Shown: positions 34,565 through 44,204, counted from the first letter of the stretch. The stretch is 64,000 nucleotides of DNA from JAHEJE01 sp965216335 (GCA_965216335.1 OZ244154.1:2480001-2544000); one strand, 5' to 3'. The notes: generated from the sequence alone by a model not told the origin. Translations and numbers: made by a program.

Positions 34565-35944
34565 CTACCGCAGCCGCCGCAGCCAGCGCTTGGCCTCGCG
34601 TTTCACATTGCCGGGCGCCGTGCCGCCCAAGCTGCGGCGCGATTTGACCGACGCTTCGACGCTCAGTACCGAAAAGACGTCCTTGCTGATCCGCCCATCC
34701 ACCCGCTGCATGTCCGCGAGCGCCAATTCGTCCAGGCCAACGCCCTGCTCTTCCGCCATCGACACAATTTCGCCGGTCACATGATGCGCCTCGCGGAACG
34801 GCATGCCGAGCACCCGCACCAGCCAGTCGGCCAGATCGGTCGCCGTCGAAAACCCGCGCGATGCCGCAGCCAGCATCTGCCCGGCATTGGGTTCCATGTC
34901 CTCCACCATGCCGGTCATCGCCGCCAGCGCCAGCGAAAGGTTGTCGAGTGCATCGAAAGTCTGTTCCTTGTCTTCCTGCATGTCCTTGGAATAGGTCATC
35001 GGCAGGCCCTTCATGATCACCAGCAAGGCATTCAGCGCCCCGATGATCCGGCCCGGCTTGGCTCGCACCAGTTCGGCTGCATCCGGATTGCGCTTTTGCG
35101 GCATGATCGACGACCCGGTGGTGAACTTGTCGCTCAAGGTGACAAAGTTGAACTGCGGTGTGACCCACAGCACGATCTCCTCGGCAAACCGCGACAGATG
35201 CACAGCGCAGATCGACGCCGCCGACAGCACCTCGAGCACGAAATCCCGGTCGGCCACCGCATCCAGCGAATTGCGGCACGGCGCATCGAAACCGAGGGTC
35301 CTGGCGGTCATCTTGCGGTCGATCGGGAAGGATGTGCCGGCCAGCGCCGCGGCTCCCAGCGGACAATGGTTCATGCGGGTCCGGGCATCGGCCAGCCGCG
35401 ACCGGTCACGATCGAGCATTTCAACATAGGCCAGCAGATGATGGCCGAAGGTGACCGGCTGGGCAGACTGCAAATGGGTAAATCCGGGCATGATGACATC
35501 GGCATGTTTCAACGCCTTGCCGGCCAGCGCTGCCTGCAGAGCCAGGATCTGCCCGTCGATCTCGTAGACACAATCCCGCACATACAGCCGAAAGTCCGTC
35601 ACCGTCTGGTCGTTTCGCGACCGCGCTGTGTGCAGGCGCCCGGCCGGTGCGCCGATAACTTCCGCCAGCCGGTGTTCGATGTTCATGTGAATGTCTTCAA
35701 GCGCCCGCGAAAACGTGAAGCTGCCCTCGGCGATTTCCGATTGAATCTGCTTCAAGCCGCGCTTAATTTTTGCGAAATCGGATTTTGAGATAATCCCCGT
35801 CGCCGCCAGCATCTCGGCGTGGGCTAGCGATCCGGCGATGTCCTGGCTGGCAAGGCGCTGGTCGAAACCAATCGAGGCATTGATCTCTTCCATGATTTCA
35901 CTGGGTCCGGCAGCAAACCGCCCGCCCCACATCTTGTTCGTCAT
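34565..35944 (-). CDS. argH: Argininosuccinate lyase
   Basis: 459 residues, last step of arginine synthesis (argininosuccinate to arginine and fumarate), cytoplasmic homotetramer. MWGGRF at the start, HTARSRNDQ, the catalytic His region GFTHLQSAQPVTFG and the flexible signature loop GSSIMPQKRNPDAAE are all present. Divergent from a TlpA-like gene with only 40 bases between the start codons. In many Rhizobiales tlpA, argH, an LptM-like gene and lysA are neighbours; here lptM-lysA lie 14 kb away. Confidence 0.97.
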   Translation of the reverse strand: MTNKMWGGRFAAGPSEIMEEINASIGFDQRLASQDIAGSLAHAEMLAATGIISKSDFAKIKRGLKQIQSEIAEGSFTFSRALEDIHMNIEHRLAEVIGAPAGRLHTARSRNDQTVTDFRLYVRDCVYEIDGQILALQAALAGKALKHADVIMPGFTHLQSAQPVTFGHHLLAYVEMLDRDRSRLADARTRMNHCPLGAAALAGTSFPIDRKMTARTLGFDAPCRNSLDAVADRDFVLEVLSAASICAVHLSRFAEEIVLWVTPQFNFVTLSDKFTTGSSIMPQKRNPDAAELVRAKPGRIIGALNALLVIMKGLPMTYSKDMQEDKEQTFDALDNLSLALAAMTGMVEDMEPNAGQMLAAASRGFSTATDLADWLVRVLGMPFREAHHVTGEIVSMAEEQGVGLDELALADMQRVDGRISKDVFSVLSVEASVKSRRSLGGTAPGNVKREAKRWLRRLR

Positions 35945-35984
35945 CGCTTCATCCCCAACATCTTAAGACCGGGCGCACCACATC

Positions 35985-36656
35985 ATGAGCAAAGACCTGA
36001 CATTCGGCATGGAGCGGCACAAGATCGTCGTGCTCATCGGATGCGTTGCCGGCCTGCTGGCTGCGGTATACGGGATTTACACGCTCGACGATAGTGACCC
36101 GAAATCCACCCGGTCGAGTTCTGAAACAGCGCAAGCCGCCAAGGCCGATCAATCGCGGATCCCGGACCGGGTGACACGCGAATTGTCGACAGGAAAACTC
36201 ACCGCCTTCGTCATCCACAAGGATCGCAAACCTGTTCCCGACATTTCGTTTCGCGACGGGACCGGCATCGAACGCTCCATTCGTGACTGGCGTGGCCGCG
36301 TTGTTCTGATCAACCTGTGGGCCACATGGTGCGCGCCGTGCCGCAAGGAAATGCCTGAACTGGCCGAGCTGCAGCGCACCATGGGCGGCGATGACTTTGA
36401 AGTCGTTGCCATCAGCGTCGACCGCAAGGGTGCAGAGGCCTCGGCCAAGTTCCTCGTCGAGGCAAAGGCGGCGTCGCTCAACCTCTATATCGACCGTTCC
36501 GCCGAGGTGCTCAATCCGCTCAAGGCACTCGGACTGCCGGCCACCATCCTGATCGACCGGCAAGGCAACGAAGTCGGCCGCCTGCTCGGTCCTGCAGAGT
36601 GGGCCAGCGGCGATGCCCTGCGGCTCATCGCCGCTGCAATCAAGGAGAAGGGTTGA
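35985..36656 (+). CDS. tlpA: TlpA-family thiol:disulfide interchange protein
   Basis: 223 residues: a signal anchor (about 13-33), a Ser/Asp/Lys-rich linker, then a thioredoxin fold with the active site WCAPC (Cys116 and Cys119) and the cis-Pro region GLPATILIDRQG. TlpA-type proteins reduce apo-cytochrome or Cu-delivery partners in the periplasm, for example in cytochrome oxidase maturation. Divergent from argH. The 3' end overlaps the convergent Ldh-family gene by 17 bases. Confidence 0.9.
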   Translation: MSKDLTFGMERHKIVVLIGCVAGLLAAVYGIYTLDDSDPKSTRSSSETAQAAKADQSRIPDRVTRELSTGKLTAFVIHKDRKPVPDISFRDGTGIERSIRDWRGRVVLINLWATWCAPCRKEMPELAELQRTMGGDDFEVVAISVDRKGAEASAKFLVEAKAASLNLYIDRSAEVLNPLKALGLPATILIDRQGNEVGRLLGPAEWASGDALRLIAAAIKEKG

Positions 36657-37662
36657 TTCGACCCGCCGCGCAAATCTGCCGCCACAGCTCTGCATCCACG
36701 CTAAAACCCTGGCTTTCTGCTCTCGCACGCTGCTCAAACCGGCGTGATCCCGGCAAACGGACCCCCGGCTGGCTTTCCATCTCCGCGACCAGACGGGCCA
36801 TTCTGTCGCCGAACCCGGCCCCGGCGGTTCGTTCCGCATCGAAGGCGATGATCAACTGTCCGACGCCCGGCGACGTGCCGTCGGCAGTGAAGAACGAAGA
36901 CGCCTCAAACGCAAAACAGGCTCCGGTCAGCGCCGCTGCCATCACCTCGACAATCAGCGCTAAAGCCGCCCCCTTGGCATCGCCCATCGCCACCATCGTT
37001 CCGCCAAGCGCCGCCTTGGGGTCCGTCGTCGCCTTGCCGTCGGCATCAAGCGCCCAGCCCTCGGGGATGGCTTCGCCCTTAACCGCCGCCGACATCACCT
37101 TGCCGCGCGCCACCTTCGACAACGACAGATCGACCACCAGCGGTCTGCCGTTGCTCATGGGTGCTGCAAAGGCGATTGGGTTGGTCCCAAACACCGCCCT
37201 CCTGCCGCCCCAAGGCGCCATAGCTTCAGGTGTATTGGCGAACATCAGCGCCAGCAGCCCGCGCTCTGCCAGCCACTCGACGTGCCGCCCCGCCTGGCCG
37301 CAATGATGCGACCGCGTCACCGCGACCGAAGCCAGCCCGGTCTGCGCACACACGCCCGGCAGCGCCTCGCACGCCATCTCGATGGCGGGAAACGCAAACC
37401 CGTTGGCCGCATCGACCCGCAGGAAGGCCGGGGCAACCCGGTGCAGACTTGGCACCGCATGTCCATCCACTTTCCCCGACCGCGCCTGCGCACAATAGGA
37501 CGCAACACGCGAAAGCCCGTGCCCCCGCTGACCATCGATCTCTGCCGCCACCAAAGCCCGCGCCACCGAGCGGGCGTTGCCGAGACTGGCGTTGGCCGCC
37601 CCAATTGCAGCAGTCACCGCCGCTTCAGCATCGGCAATCTTGACGGTCAGGACATCAGCCAT
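36640..37662 (-). CDS. Ldh-family (ComC/YlbC-type) dehydrogenase, candidate sulfolactate dehydrogenase
   Basis: 340 residues of the malate/L-lactate/ureidoglycolate dehydrogenase family, which has its own NAD(P)-binding fold. The catalytic His is in RSHHCGQAGRHVEW; VFGTNPIAFAAPM, VDLSLSKVARGKV and GWALDADGKATTDP are family marks. The ATG at 37662 has GAGGA six bases upstream. ComC, the NADP-dependent (R)-sulfolactate dehydrogenase, belongs to this family, and the gene sits next to a DHPS/sulfolactate cluster, so that substrate is plausible but not proven. Its 3' end overlaps tlpA convergently. Likely co-transcribed with the GMC oxidoreductase and lacI. Confidence 0.82.
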   Translation of the reverse strand: MADVLTVKIADAEAAVTAAIGAANASLGNARSVARALVAAEIDGQRGHGLSRVASYCAQARSGKVDGHAVPSLHRVAPAFLRVDAANGFAFPAIEMACEALPGVCAQTGLASVAVTRSHHCGQAGRHVEWLAERGLLALMFANTPEAMAPWGGRRAVFGTNPIAFAAPMSNGRPLVVDLSLSKVARGKVMSAAVKGEAIPEGWALDADGKATTDPKAALGGTMVAMGDAKGAALALIVEVMAAALTGACFAFEASSFFTADGTSPGVGQLIIAFDAERTAGAGFGDRMARLVAEMESQPGVRLPGSRRFEQRARAESQGFSVDAELWRQICAAGRINPSP

Positions 37663-37695
37663 CGGCAATCCTCATCTTAAACTCGCCTGACCGGG

Positions 37696-39285
37696 TTACC
37701 CATTGTCCTGCAGGATCATGTCGGACGCCTTTTCGCCGATCATGATGGCCGGAGCATTGGTATTGCCGGAGACGATGTCGGGCATGATGGCGCAATCGGC
37801 GACCCGCAGGCCATCCAGACCGTTGACCCGCAGTCGGGGATCGACGACGGCACCGTCGTCGCTGCCCATGCGGCATGTGCCGGTCGGGTGAAAGATCGTC
37901 GTGGAGCCGTTGCGCGCCCATTCCAGCAGGTCGTCGTCGCTCACCGCGTCAGGCCCAGGCCGGAACTCGCCGGTGAGCTTGGCTGCCAGCGGTTCATGGG
38001 CGGCAATCCGGCGGGCGATCTTGATGCCTTCGACGACGGTATCGCAATCGGTCTTGGTTGCCAGGTAGTTGGGATGAATGGCCGGGTGTTGCGCCGGATT
38101 GGCCGATTTCAGACGTATTTCACCGCGGCTCTCGGGTCTCAACTGGCACACCGAAGCGGTGAAGGCGGAAAACGGATGGACCCCCTCGCCCGGGCTGTCG
38201 GCGCTCCATGGCTGGACATGGAACTGAATGTCAGGCGTTGCCAGCCCCGGCCGGGTCTTGAGAAAAGCGCTGACCAGGCTCGCCGCCATGGTCATCGGGC
38301 CGGTGCGGAACAGGGCGAACTCAGCGGCGATCCTCATGCGGCCGAACAGACTGCGGACTTCGTCGTTCAGCGTTGGCTCGTTGCACTTGTAGACCAGCCG
38401 GGCCTGCAGGTGATCCTGCATGTTGCGGCCGACCTCGGGTGCATCGACCGCGACTTCTATGCCGTGGCTGCGCAGATGTTCCGGTTCACCGATCCCCGAC
38501 AGCATCAGGATTTGCGGCGACCCGATCGCCCCCGCCGACAGGATCACCTGGCGGCGCGCCCTGATCACCGAAACCCTGCCGCCCTGATCGATCGCGACAC
38601 CGCTTGCGCGGCCATCCTCCATCACAACGCGCCGGACATGGGCATTGGTGACGATCTCAAGATTCCCGCGCCCGCGTGCCGGCTTGAGGAAGGCCTTGGC
38701 CGACGAACATCTCAATCCCTTGCGCGCCGTCAGCTGGAAGTAGCCGACACCCTCCTGATCCTTGCCGTTGTAGTCGGGGTTGAACGGATAGCCCGCCGCC
38801 TCGGCCGCCTTCACCCAGGCATCGCACACCGGGCGCTTCAGCCGCATGTCTTCAACCGACAAAGGCCCGCCCGCACCGTGATATTCATCGCCGCCGCGCA
38901 GCTGATCCTCCGACTTGCGGAAGTACGGCAGCACGTCGTCCCAGCTCCAGCCGACGTTGCCGAGCTGGCGCCAGTGATCGTAGTCCTCCGGCTGGCCCCG
39001 GACATAGAGCAGGCCGTTGATCGAACTCGAACCGCCGAGCACCTTGCCGCGTGGCCATTTCAGCGACCGGCCGTTGAGCCCCGGGTCCGGTTCGGTTTCA
39101 TAGCACCAGTCGGTCGCCGGGTTGTTCATGGTCTTGAAGTACCCGACCGGGATGTGGATCCACGGGTTCCAGTCGCGCGCGCCCGCCTCCAGCAGGCAAA
39201 CGTTGAACTTGCCGCTCTCCGACAGCCGGTTTGCCAGAACGCAGCCAGCCGATCCGGCGCCGGCAATCACGAAGTCAAACTCCAT
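37696..39285 (-). CDS. GMC family FAD-dependent alcohol dehydrogenase (choline dehydrogenase-like)
   Basis: 529 residues. FAD-binding FVIAGAGSAGCVLANRLSE at the N-terminus, the GMC signature GKVLGGSSSINGLLYVRG near residue 85, and the C-terminal active-site block IFHPTGTCRMGSDD...VDPRLRV with catalytic His are clear. I chose the ATG at 39285 (GGAGGA six bases upstream) over the ATG at 39291, which touches the ribosome site. It sits 34 bases after an Ldh-family gene and 36 bases before lacI on the same strand, bordering the sulfonate cluster, so it may oxidise a polyol or hydroxysulfonate such as DHPS; choline is the other option. Confidence 0.87.
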   Translation of the reverse strand: MEFDFVIAGAGSAGCVLANRLSESGKFNVCLLEAGARDWNPWIHIPVGYFKTMNNPATDWCYETEPDPGLNGRSLKWPRGKVLGGSSSINGLLYVRGQPEDYDHWRQLGNVGWSWDDVLPYFRKSEDQLRGGDEYHGAGGPLSVEDMRLKRPVCDAWVKAAEAAGYPFNPDYNGKDQEGVGYFQLTARKGLRCSSAKAFLKPARGRGNLEIVTNAHVRRVVMEDGRASGVAIDQGGRVSVIRARRQVILSAGAIGSPQILMLSGIGEPEHLRSHGIEVAVDAPEVGRNMQDHLQARLVYKCNEPTLNDEVRSLFGRMRIAAEFALFRTGPMTMAASLVSAFLKTRPGLATPDIQFHVQPWSADSPGEGVHPFSAFTASVCQLRPESRGEIRLKSANPAQHPAIHPNYLATKTDCDTVVEGIKIARRIAAHEPLAAKLTGEFRPGPDAVSDDDLLEWARNGSTTIFHPTGTCRMGSDDGAVVDPRLRVNGLDGLRVADCAIMPDIVSGNTNAPAIMIGEKASDMILQDNG

Positions 39286-39320
39286 CGCCATCCTCCGGCT
39301 TCATCACGCGCTCCGCATCG

Positions 39321-40409
39321 TCATGGCCTCGGCCCCGGAGCCGGAGCAGTGGTAGTGCCGCGTTCGAGCAACGGTGCGCCAAAGCTGCGCGAGACAATCG
39401 GCGTACCGTCGCGCAAGTGAGCCATGATAGCTTGCGCCGCCGCCTCACCCATCTGCCGGGACGGCACATCGAGGGTCGTCAGGCCAGGCTGCAGGTGTTC
39501 GGTGATCGGTAGATTGTCAAAGCCGATGATCGACACCTCCCGGGGCACGTCGATGCCGCGCGCCTGGGCTTCGAAAATCGCCCCCATCGCCAGGACGTCG
39601 TTGCCGCACATGATGGCGCTCGGCGGCGTTTCCCGGTCCATCAGCCGGCCAAAGGCCTCCCGCCCGTTGGTGTGCGAGTAGGCGCGCTCGACAAACAATG
39701 CCGGATCGACCGGCAGTCCGTGCCGGACAAGCGCCTGCTCGACACCACAGCGGCGGGCGGCAGCCCGGTCGTTGTCCTGAGAGATACCGGCAATCATGGC
39801 AACCCGGCGGTGGCCCAGTTCAACCAGATGGTCGACCGCCCGCGCCGCCGCCGCGGCGTTGTCGAACCCCATGCAGGGCACCCGCGCCTCTTCAGCATGA
39901 CCCCAAATCGCAACCACCGGGCGATGGGTCCGCTCCAGCAAATCCCATGTCTGGTCCAGGTGGTCGAGCCCGACAATCATCAGTCCGTCGACACCGCGCT
40001 CCAGAAGGCGGCGAACCTGTTCCACCTCCTGGTGGTGGTCATAGTTCGAGACCGTCACCAGCAGCGTATAGCCCGCTTCTGACAACGTGGCTTCAAAAGC
40101 CGCGATGCTGGCGGCAAAGATCGCGTTGTTCAGCGTCGGTATGATGGCACCGACCGTAAACGAGCGGTTGGAGGCCAATGCCCGGGCCGCTCCTGAAGCG
40201 ACATATCCCAGTTCGGCAACCTTTTCGCTGACTTTTTCACGCAGGGCTTCGGACACCGAAGCCGGATTGTTGAGCGCCCTGGAAACCGTTGCCGTGGAAA
40301 CGCCCGCCGCCCGGGCGATATCCTCCAGCTTCGGCATCTCACGCTCGGCACCCACCCTGCGGCGACGGGTCTTCGCCGGGCCGTGCGGAATGTCTTTTCC
40401 CTGATCCAT
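39321..40409 (-). CDS. LacI family transcriptional regulator
   Basis: 362 residues. A 24-residue basic leader precedes the helix-turn-helix KLEDIARAAGVSTATVSRAL and the hinge region; the periplasmic-binding-protein-like effector domain (SFTVGAIIPTLNNAIFA... to ...LTTLDVPSRQMGEAA) follows. The ATG at 40409 is the only good start; the leader is longer than usual. It is divergent from a TRAP transporter operon, and a perfect 18 bp palindrome of LacI type lies between them at 40453-40470, so it probably represses both itself and the sulfonate genes until the ligand is present. Confidence 0.93.
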   Translation of the reverse strand: MDQGKDIPHGPAKTRRRRVGAEREMPKLEDIARAAGVSTATVSRALNNPASVSEALREKVSEKVAELGYVASGAARALASNRSFTVGAIIPTLNNAIFAASIAAFEATLSEAGYTLLVTVSNYDHHQEVEQVRRLLERGVDGLMIVGLDHLDQTWDLLERTHRPVVAIWGHAEEARVPCMGFDNAAAAARAVDHLVELGHRRVAMIAGISQDNDRAAARRCGVEQALVRHGLPVDPALFVERAYSHTNGREAFGRLMDRETPPSAIMCGNDVLAMGAIFEAQARGIDVPREVSIIGFDNLPITEHLQPGLTTLDVPSRQMGEAAAQAIMAHLRDGTPIVSRSFGAPLLERGTTTAPAPGPRP

Positions 40410-40452
40410 GCGTTGAGGTCTTGACCTTTCGTCTGGCTTGCCGCAATATTAG

Positions 40453-40470
40453 TATGTAAGCGCTTACATA
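40453..40470. promoter_or_regulatory. LacI-family operator
   Basis: TATGTAAGCGCTTACATA, a perfect 18 bp palindrome with the central CG typical of LacI/GalR operators. It lies 44 bases before the lacI start and 151 bases before the TRAP binding-protein gene, where it can control both directions. A second copy was not found nearby. Confidence 0.8.
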
Positions 40471-40620
40471 AGCAAGTCCAAAGGCATCGAAATTCGGCGT
40501 CACCGGGTGGAGAGGCGCCGCTGATTGCGGTTTGAGCTGCAAGTGCTGCTTGGTGTTTCGGCAAACTTGGTTGAGTATCTGCCGGGGCAAGCGATGACAG
40601 AACCATTGGGAGGAATGTTC

Positions 40621-41730
40621 ATGCGACTATTGAAGAAACTCGCCGCCGGTGCGGCCGGCCTGGCATTTGCCGCAACGGCCTGGACCGGCCTGGCCCAGGC
40701 CGAAACGACGATCCGCGTGCAGTCGGTGATCCCGGCCAAGGCCGATGAAGTGTTCATGCTGAACGAGTTCGGTAAGGACGTTGGTGCGCTGACCGGTGGC
40801 TCGCTGAAGATCGAAGTGTTGCCGGCCGGCGCCGTGGTCGGCGTCAAGGAAACGCTCGATGCGGTCGACAAGGGCCTGCTGGAAGGCGGGTTCGCCTGGA
40901 CGCACTACTGGTCGGGCAAGCATCCGGCCGCCATGCTGTTCGGCTCGCCGGTGGCCGGTGCCGGTGTCGGCATCGACAATATCGCCTTCGTCTCCTGGTT
41001 CCTGTATGGCGGCGGCAAGGAGCTCTATGACGAGCTGTGGACGGAAATGGGCGTCAACGTGAAAGGCTTCATGTTGCAGCCGGTCGGCCCGGAAGCATTG
41101 GGCTGGTTCAAGGAGCCGATTGCCTCCATGGACGACTTCCGCAAGTACCGCTTCCGCACGCCTCCGGGCATTCCCGGCCAGACCTACAAGGACATCGGCG
41201 TGGCTTCGGTGGCCATGGGCGGCGGCGACATTCTGCCGGCGCTTGAGAAGGGCACGATCGATGCCGCCGAGTGGTGCTGCCCGAAGCCCGACAGCGTGTT
41301 CGGCTTCCAGAAGGTGCTCAAGCACTACTACCTGCAGGGCCTGCACCAGGTTGTCGTGAACGCCGACATGTACATCAACGGCGATGTCTACAAGGGCCTG
41401 ACCGATCACGAAAAGAAGGCGCTGGAAGTGGCGGCCAACGCCTCGCTGATCAAGGCGCTGAGCTACCGCATCTACGAAAACGGCAAGGCGCTCAAGGACC
41501 TGACCGAGAACCACGGCGTGCAGCTGCATGACACGCCGGCCGACTATTTCCCGGCCTACATGAACGCGGCCAAGGCGGCGCTGGAAAAGAACGCTGCCGA
41601 GAATGCGTTCTTCAAGAAGGTGTGGGACTCGCAGAAGGCCTTTGCCGAAACCGCGGTGCCGTTCTGGGCCGGCGCACAGTCGTCCAATGCCCAGTTGGGC
41701 AAGGCGTTCGCCGACAGCCTGAAGAAGTAG
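40621..41730 (+). CDS. TRAP transporter solute-binding protein (DctP family)
   Basis: 369-residue periplasmic binding protein. The signal peptide ends at WTGLAQA (about residue 26). The family Arg that binds the carboxylate or sulfonate is in KYRFRTPPGIPG, followed by GDILPALEKGTIDAAEWCCP. The ATG at 40621 is the natural start, with GGGAGGA six bases upstream; an ATG at 40615 is too close. It is the first gene of the plus-strand sulfonate operon. By context the ligand is DHPS or sulfolactate (HpsK-like role). Function as a TRAP binding protein is firm; the ligand is inferred. Confidence 0.92.
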   Translation: MRLLKKLAAGAAGLAFAATAWTGLAQAETTIRVQSVIPAKADEVFMLNEFGKDVGALTGGSLKIEVLPAGAVVGVKETLDAVDKGLLEGGFAWTHYWSGKHPAAMLFGSPVAGAGVGIDNIAFVSWFLYGGGKELYDELWTEMGVNVKGFMLQPVGPEALGWFKEPIASMDDFRKYRFRTPPGIPGQTYKDIGVASVAMGGGDILPALEKGTIDAAEWCCPKPDSVFGFQKVLKHYYLQGLHQVVVNADMYINGDVYKGLTDHEKKALEVAANASLIKALSYRIYENGKALKDLTENHGVQLHDTPADYFPAYMNAAKAALEKNAAENAFFKKVWDSQKAFAETAVPFWAGAQSSNAQLGKAFADSLKK

Positions 41731-41748
41731 GCTGTAAAACACATTTGC

Positions 41749-41772
41749 GGTGGACAGGTTAACCTGTCCACC
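41749..41772 (+). promoter_or_regulatory. Perfect 24 bp palindrome between dctP and dctQM
   Basis: GGTGGACAGGTT followed directly by its complement AACCTGTCCACC. It lies 18 bases after the binding-protein stop and no T run follows, so it is more likely an RNA 3'-end stabiliser or attenuator that makes the binding protein more abundant than the membrane part. Confidence 0.65.
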
Positions 41773-41864
41773 GACCCTGATCCCCGGAGCGCGGTTGAGC
41801 TGTTCCGGAGGGAGACTACCGGAATGTTGCCGCTACGATGGCACAGCGCGGGGAGGGCGCTACG

Positions 41865-44204
41865 GTGGCTGACGACATCAAGAGCGAAGAACTGGACATC
41901 ACCGATGAGCTGATCGCCGAACGGCGGGCAGAGGAACCGGGACAGACCCCGGAGGACATGACGCCCTGGCAGCGGCCGATCACCGCCTTCATCGATGTCT
42001 TGAACCTGTGGGCCGGGCGGATCATCTGCCTGATGCTGGCGCCGCTGATTTTCGTCATGGTGTTCGAGGTCGTGTCGCGCTCGTTATTCGGCGTTCTGGC
42101 CTCCAACGACATGGCCGACACCGCACGGGCCTGGGGACTGGGGCCGACGCTTTGGGTCTATGACATTTCCCGCATGGTTGGCGGCGTGCTGTTCATGGCG
42201 GCAGCCGGGTATGCGCTAATGCGCGGCGTGCATATCCGCGCTGACTTCATCTACCGCAACTGGACGCCGAAGACACAGGCCACCGTCGATGCGGTGCTTT
42301 ATCTGCTGTTCTATTTCCCGGCGATGCTGTTCTTCTTCTGGAGTGCGCTGGACTACACTCTGGATGCCTTCAACCCACGCAATGGGTTTGCCTTCAGTGG
42401 CTGGGAGCGGGCCAGTGATTCAACCTGGGCGCCGGTCCTCGGCCCCGCCCGCGCCGCCATGCCGATCGGCGCGTTGTTATTGTTCCTGCAGGGTTTTCCA
42501 GAACTGTTCCGCGCCTTTCACCAGATGGGAAAAGAACGCGAAGCGATCTTCCTGAAGATCTTCCCGGTCTATCTCATCGCCCTGGCGGCGGTGTTCGTTG
42601 GCGTGTTCTACCCTGATGTTCTACCGCTCGGTGACTGGATGTCAGCCATATTCGGCGGCATCGGCGGCGGCTTCGGCAAGCCGACCATCGGGCTGATCAT
42701 GCTGGCGGTGATGCTGTTCTCGATCTTCGTCGGCTTTCCGATCTCGTTCACGCTGATCTTCCTCGGCTTCGTGTTCGGCACCTGGGGATTCAACTCCAAC
42801 CTGACCTTCTACCTGCTGACGCTGCAGACCAACTCGGTGATGCTCGATGACCAGCTCGTCGCCGTGCCGCTGTTCATCTTCATGGGCATCATGATGGAAC
42901 AGGCCGGACTGATGGAGCGGCTGTTCAACGCCGTTCAGTTGATGATGTCGCGCACCAAGGGCGCGCTCTACATGGCGGTGCTGTTCGTGTCGACGATCTT
43001 TGCCGCGGCGACCGGCATTGTCGGCGCTTCGGTGACCATCCTCGGCATCATGGCGGCCAAGACCATGAACCGGTCCGGCTACGATGTGCGGCTGGCGGCG
43101 GGCACGATCACCGCCGGCGGCACGCTCGGCATCCTGATCCCGCCGTCGATCATGCTGATCGTCATGGGGCCGGTGCTGGAGGTGCCGGTGACCGACCTGT
43201 TCCGCGCCGCCATTCTGCCGGGCGTTCTGCTGGCCGGGCTCTACATGATCTATTCGATCGGCAGGTGCTGGATCAATCCGAAGCTCGGGCCGATCCTGCC
43301 GAAGGAGGAACAGCCGGAGACCTCGCCGTTCTACGTTCTCGAGGTCATCCTGGTGATGGCGGCGCTGTTCTTCTTCATTTGGCTGTGCGTGGCCGGCGCC
43401 CAGGGCCGGCTGGCCTTCGTACCCTTCGGCGGCCTGATCGCGCCGGTCGCCTGGCTCGGCTTCATGTACGCCGCGTTCCTGTTCATGCGCAAGAACAAGC
43501 CGGGCGGGTTCTATTTCTCCGAACTGTGGTACGAGTTCTTCATGGGGCTGGTACCGCCGACGGTGCTGATCGCCTTTGCTCTAGGCTCGATCCTGGCCGG
43601 GTGGGCAACCCCGGCGGAAGCCGCCGCCTGCGGCGCCTTCGGCTCGATCCTGTTATCGTTCTGCTACCGCAAGCTGACCCTCGGCGGGTTTTATGACGCG
43701 CTGATCAAGACCCTCGAAATCACCGTCCTGATCATGTTCCTGGTCGCGGCATCGAACTTCTTCGGCGCAGTGTTCTCCAATCTCGGCACACCGAAGATGC
43801 TGACCGAGGTTCTGTTGTCACTGGAGCTGTCGGGTATCGCCACGCTGATCCTGATCATGGCGCTGATCTTCCTGCTCGGCTGGCCGCTGGAGTGGGTGCC
43901 GATCGTGCTGATCATCGTGCCGATCCTGCTGCCGGTGGTCGAAACGCTCGACTTCGGGCTGGATCGCACCGAGCTTCTGGTGTGGTTCGCGATCCTGGTG
44001 GCGGTCAACCTGCAGACCGCATGGCTGTCGCCGCCGGTCGCCCTTTCCGCCTACTTCCTGAAGGGCGTGGTGCCGGAGTGGGATCTCAAAGACATCTATT
44101 ACGGCATGATGCAGTTCATGGTCATTCAGGTGATCGGTCTGATCATGATCTTCGTGTTCCCGCAGATTGCCCTGTGGTTGCCGCAATATCTGTCCGGACC
44201 TTAG
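41865..44204 (+). CDS. TRAP transporter fused DctQ-DctM permease
   Basis: 779 residues from the GTG at 41865 (GGGAGG eight bases upstream); an ATG at 41838 lacks a ribosome site. A 35-residue acidic tail is followed by a DctQ-like part with four helices (about 40-220, GRIICLMLAPLIFVMVFEVVSR...), a linker with two helices, then a DctM-like part (about 250-775) with GTLGILIPPSIMLIVMG, VSTIFAAATGIVGAS and about 12-14 helices. Fused DctQM proteins are known. It forms, with the binding protein, a Na+-driven organic acid uptake system for the sulfonate cluster. Substrate inferred. Confidence 0.92.
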   Translation: MADDIKSEELDITDELIAERRAEEPGQTPEDMTPWQRPITAFIDVLNLWAGRIICLMLAPLIFVMVFEVVSRSLFGVLASNDMADTARAWGLGPTLWVYDISRMVGGVLFMAAAGYALMRGVHIRADFIYRNWTPKTQATVDAVLYLLFYFPAMLFFFWSALDYTLDAFNPRNGFAFSGWERASDSTWAPVLGPARAAMPIGALLLFLQGFPELFRAFHQMGKEREAIFLKIFPVYLIALAAVFVGVFYPDVLPLGDWMSAIFGGIGGGFGKPTIGLIMLAVMLFSIFVGFPISFTLIFLGFVFGTWGFNSNLTFYLLTLQTNSVMLDDQLVAVPLFIFMGIMMEQAGLMERLFNAVQLMMSRTKGALYMAVLFVSTIFAAATGIVGASVTILGIMAAKTMNRSGYDVRLAAGTITAGGTLGILIPPSIMLIVMGPVLEVPVTDLFRAAILPGVLLAGLYMIYSIGRCWINPKLGPILPKEEQPETSPFYVLEVILVMAALFFFIWLCVAGAQGRLAFVPFGGLIAPVAWLGFMYAAFLFMRKNKPGGFYFSELWYEFFMGLVPPTVLIAFALGSILAGWATPAEAAACGAFGSILLSFCYRKLTLGGFYDALIKTLEITVLIMFLVAASNFFGAVFSNLGTPKMLTEVLLSLELSGIATLILIMALIFLLGWPLEWVPIVLIIVPILLPVVETLDFGLDRTELLVWFAILVAVNLQTAWLSPPVALSAYFLKGVVPEWDLKDIYYGMMQFMVIQVIGLIMIFVFPQIALWLPQYLSGP

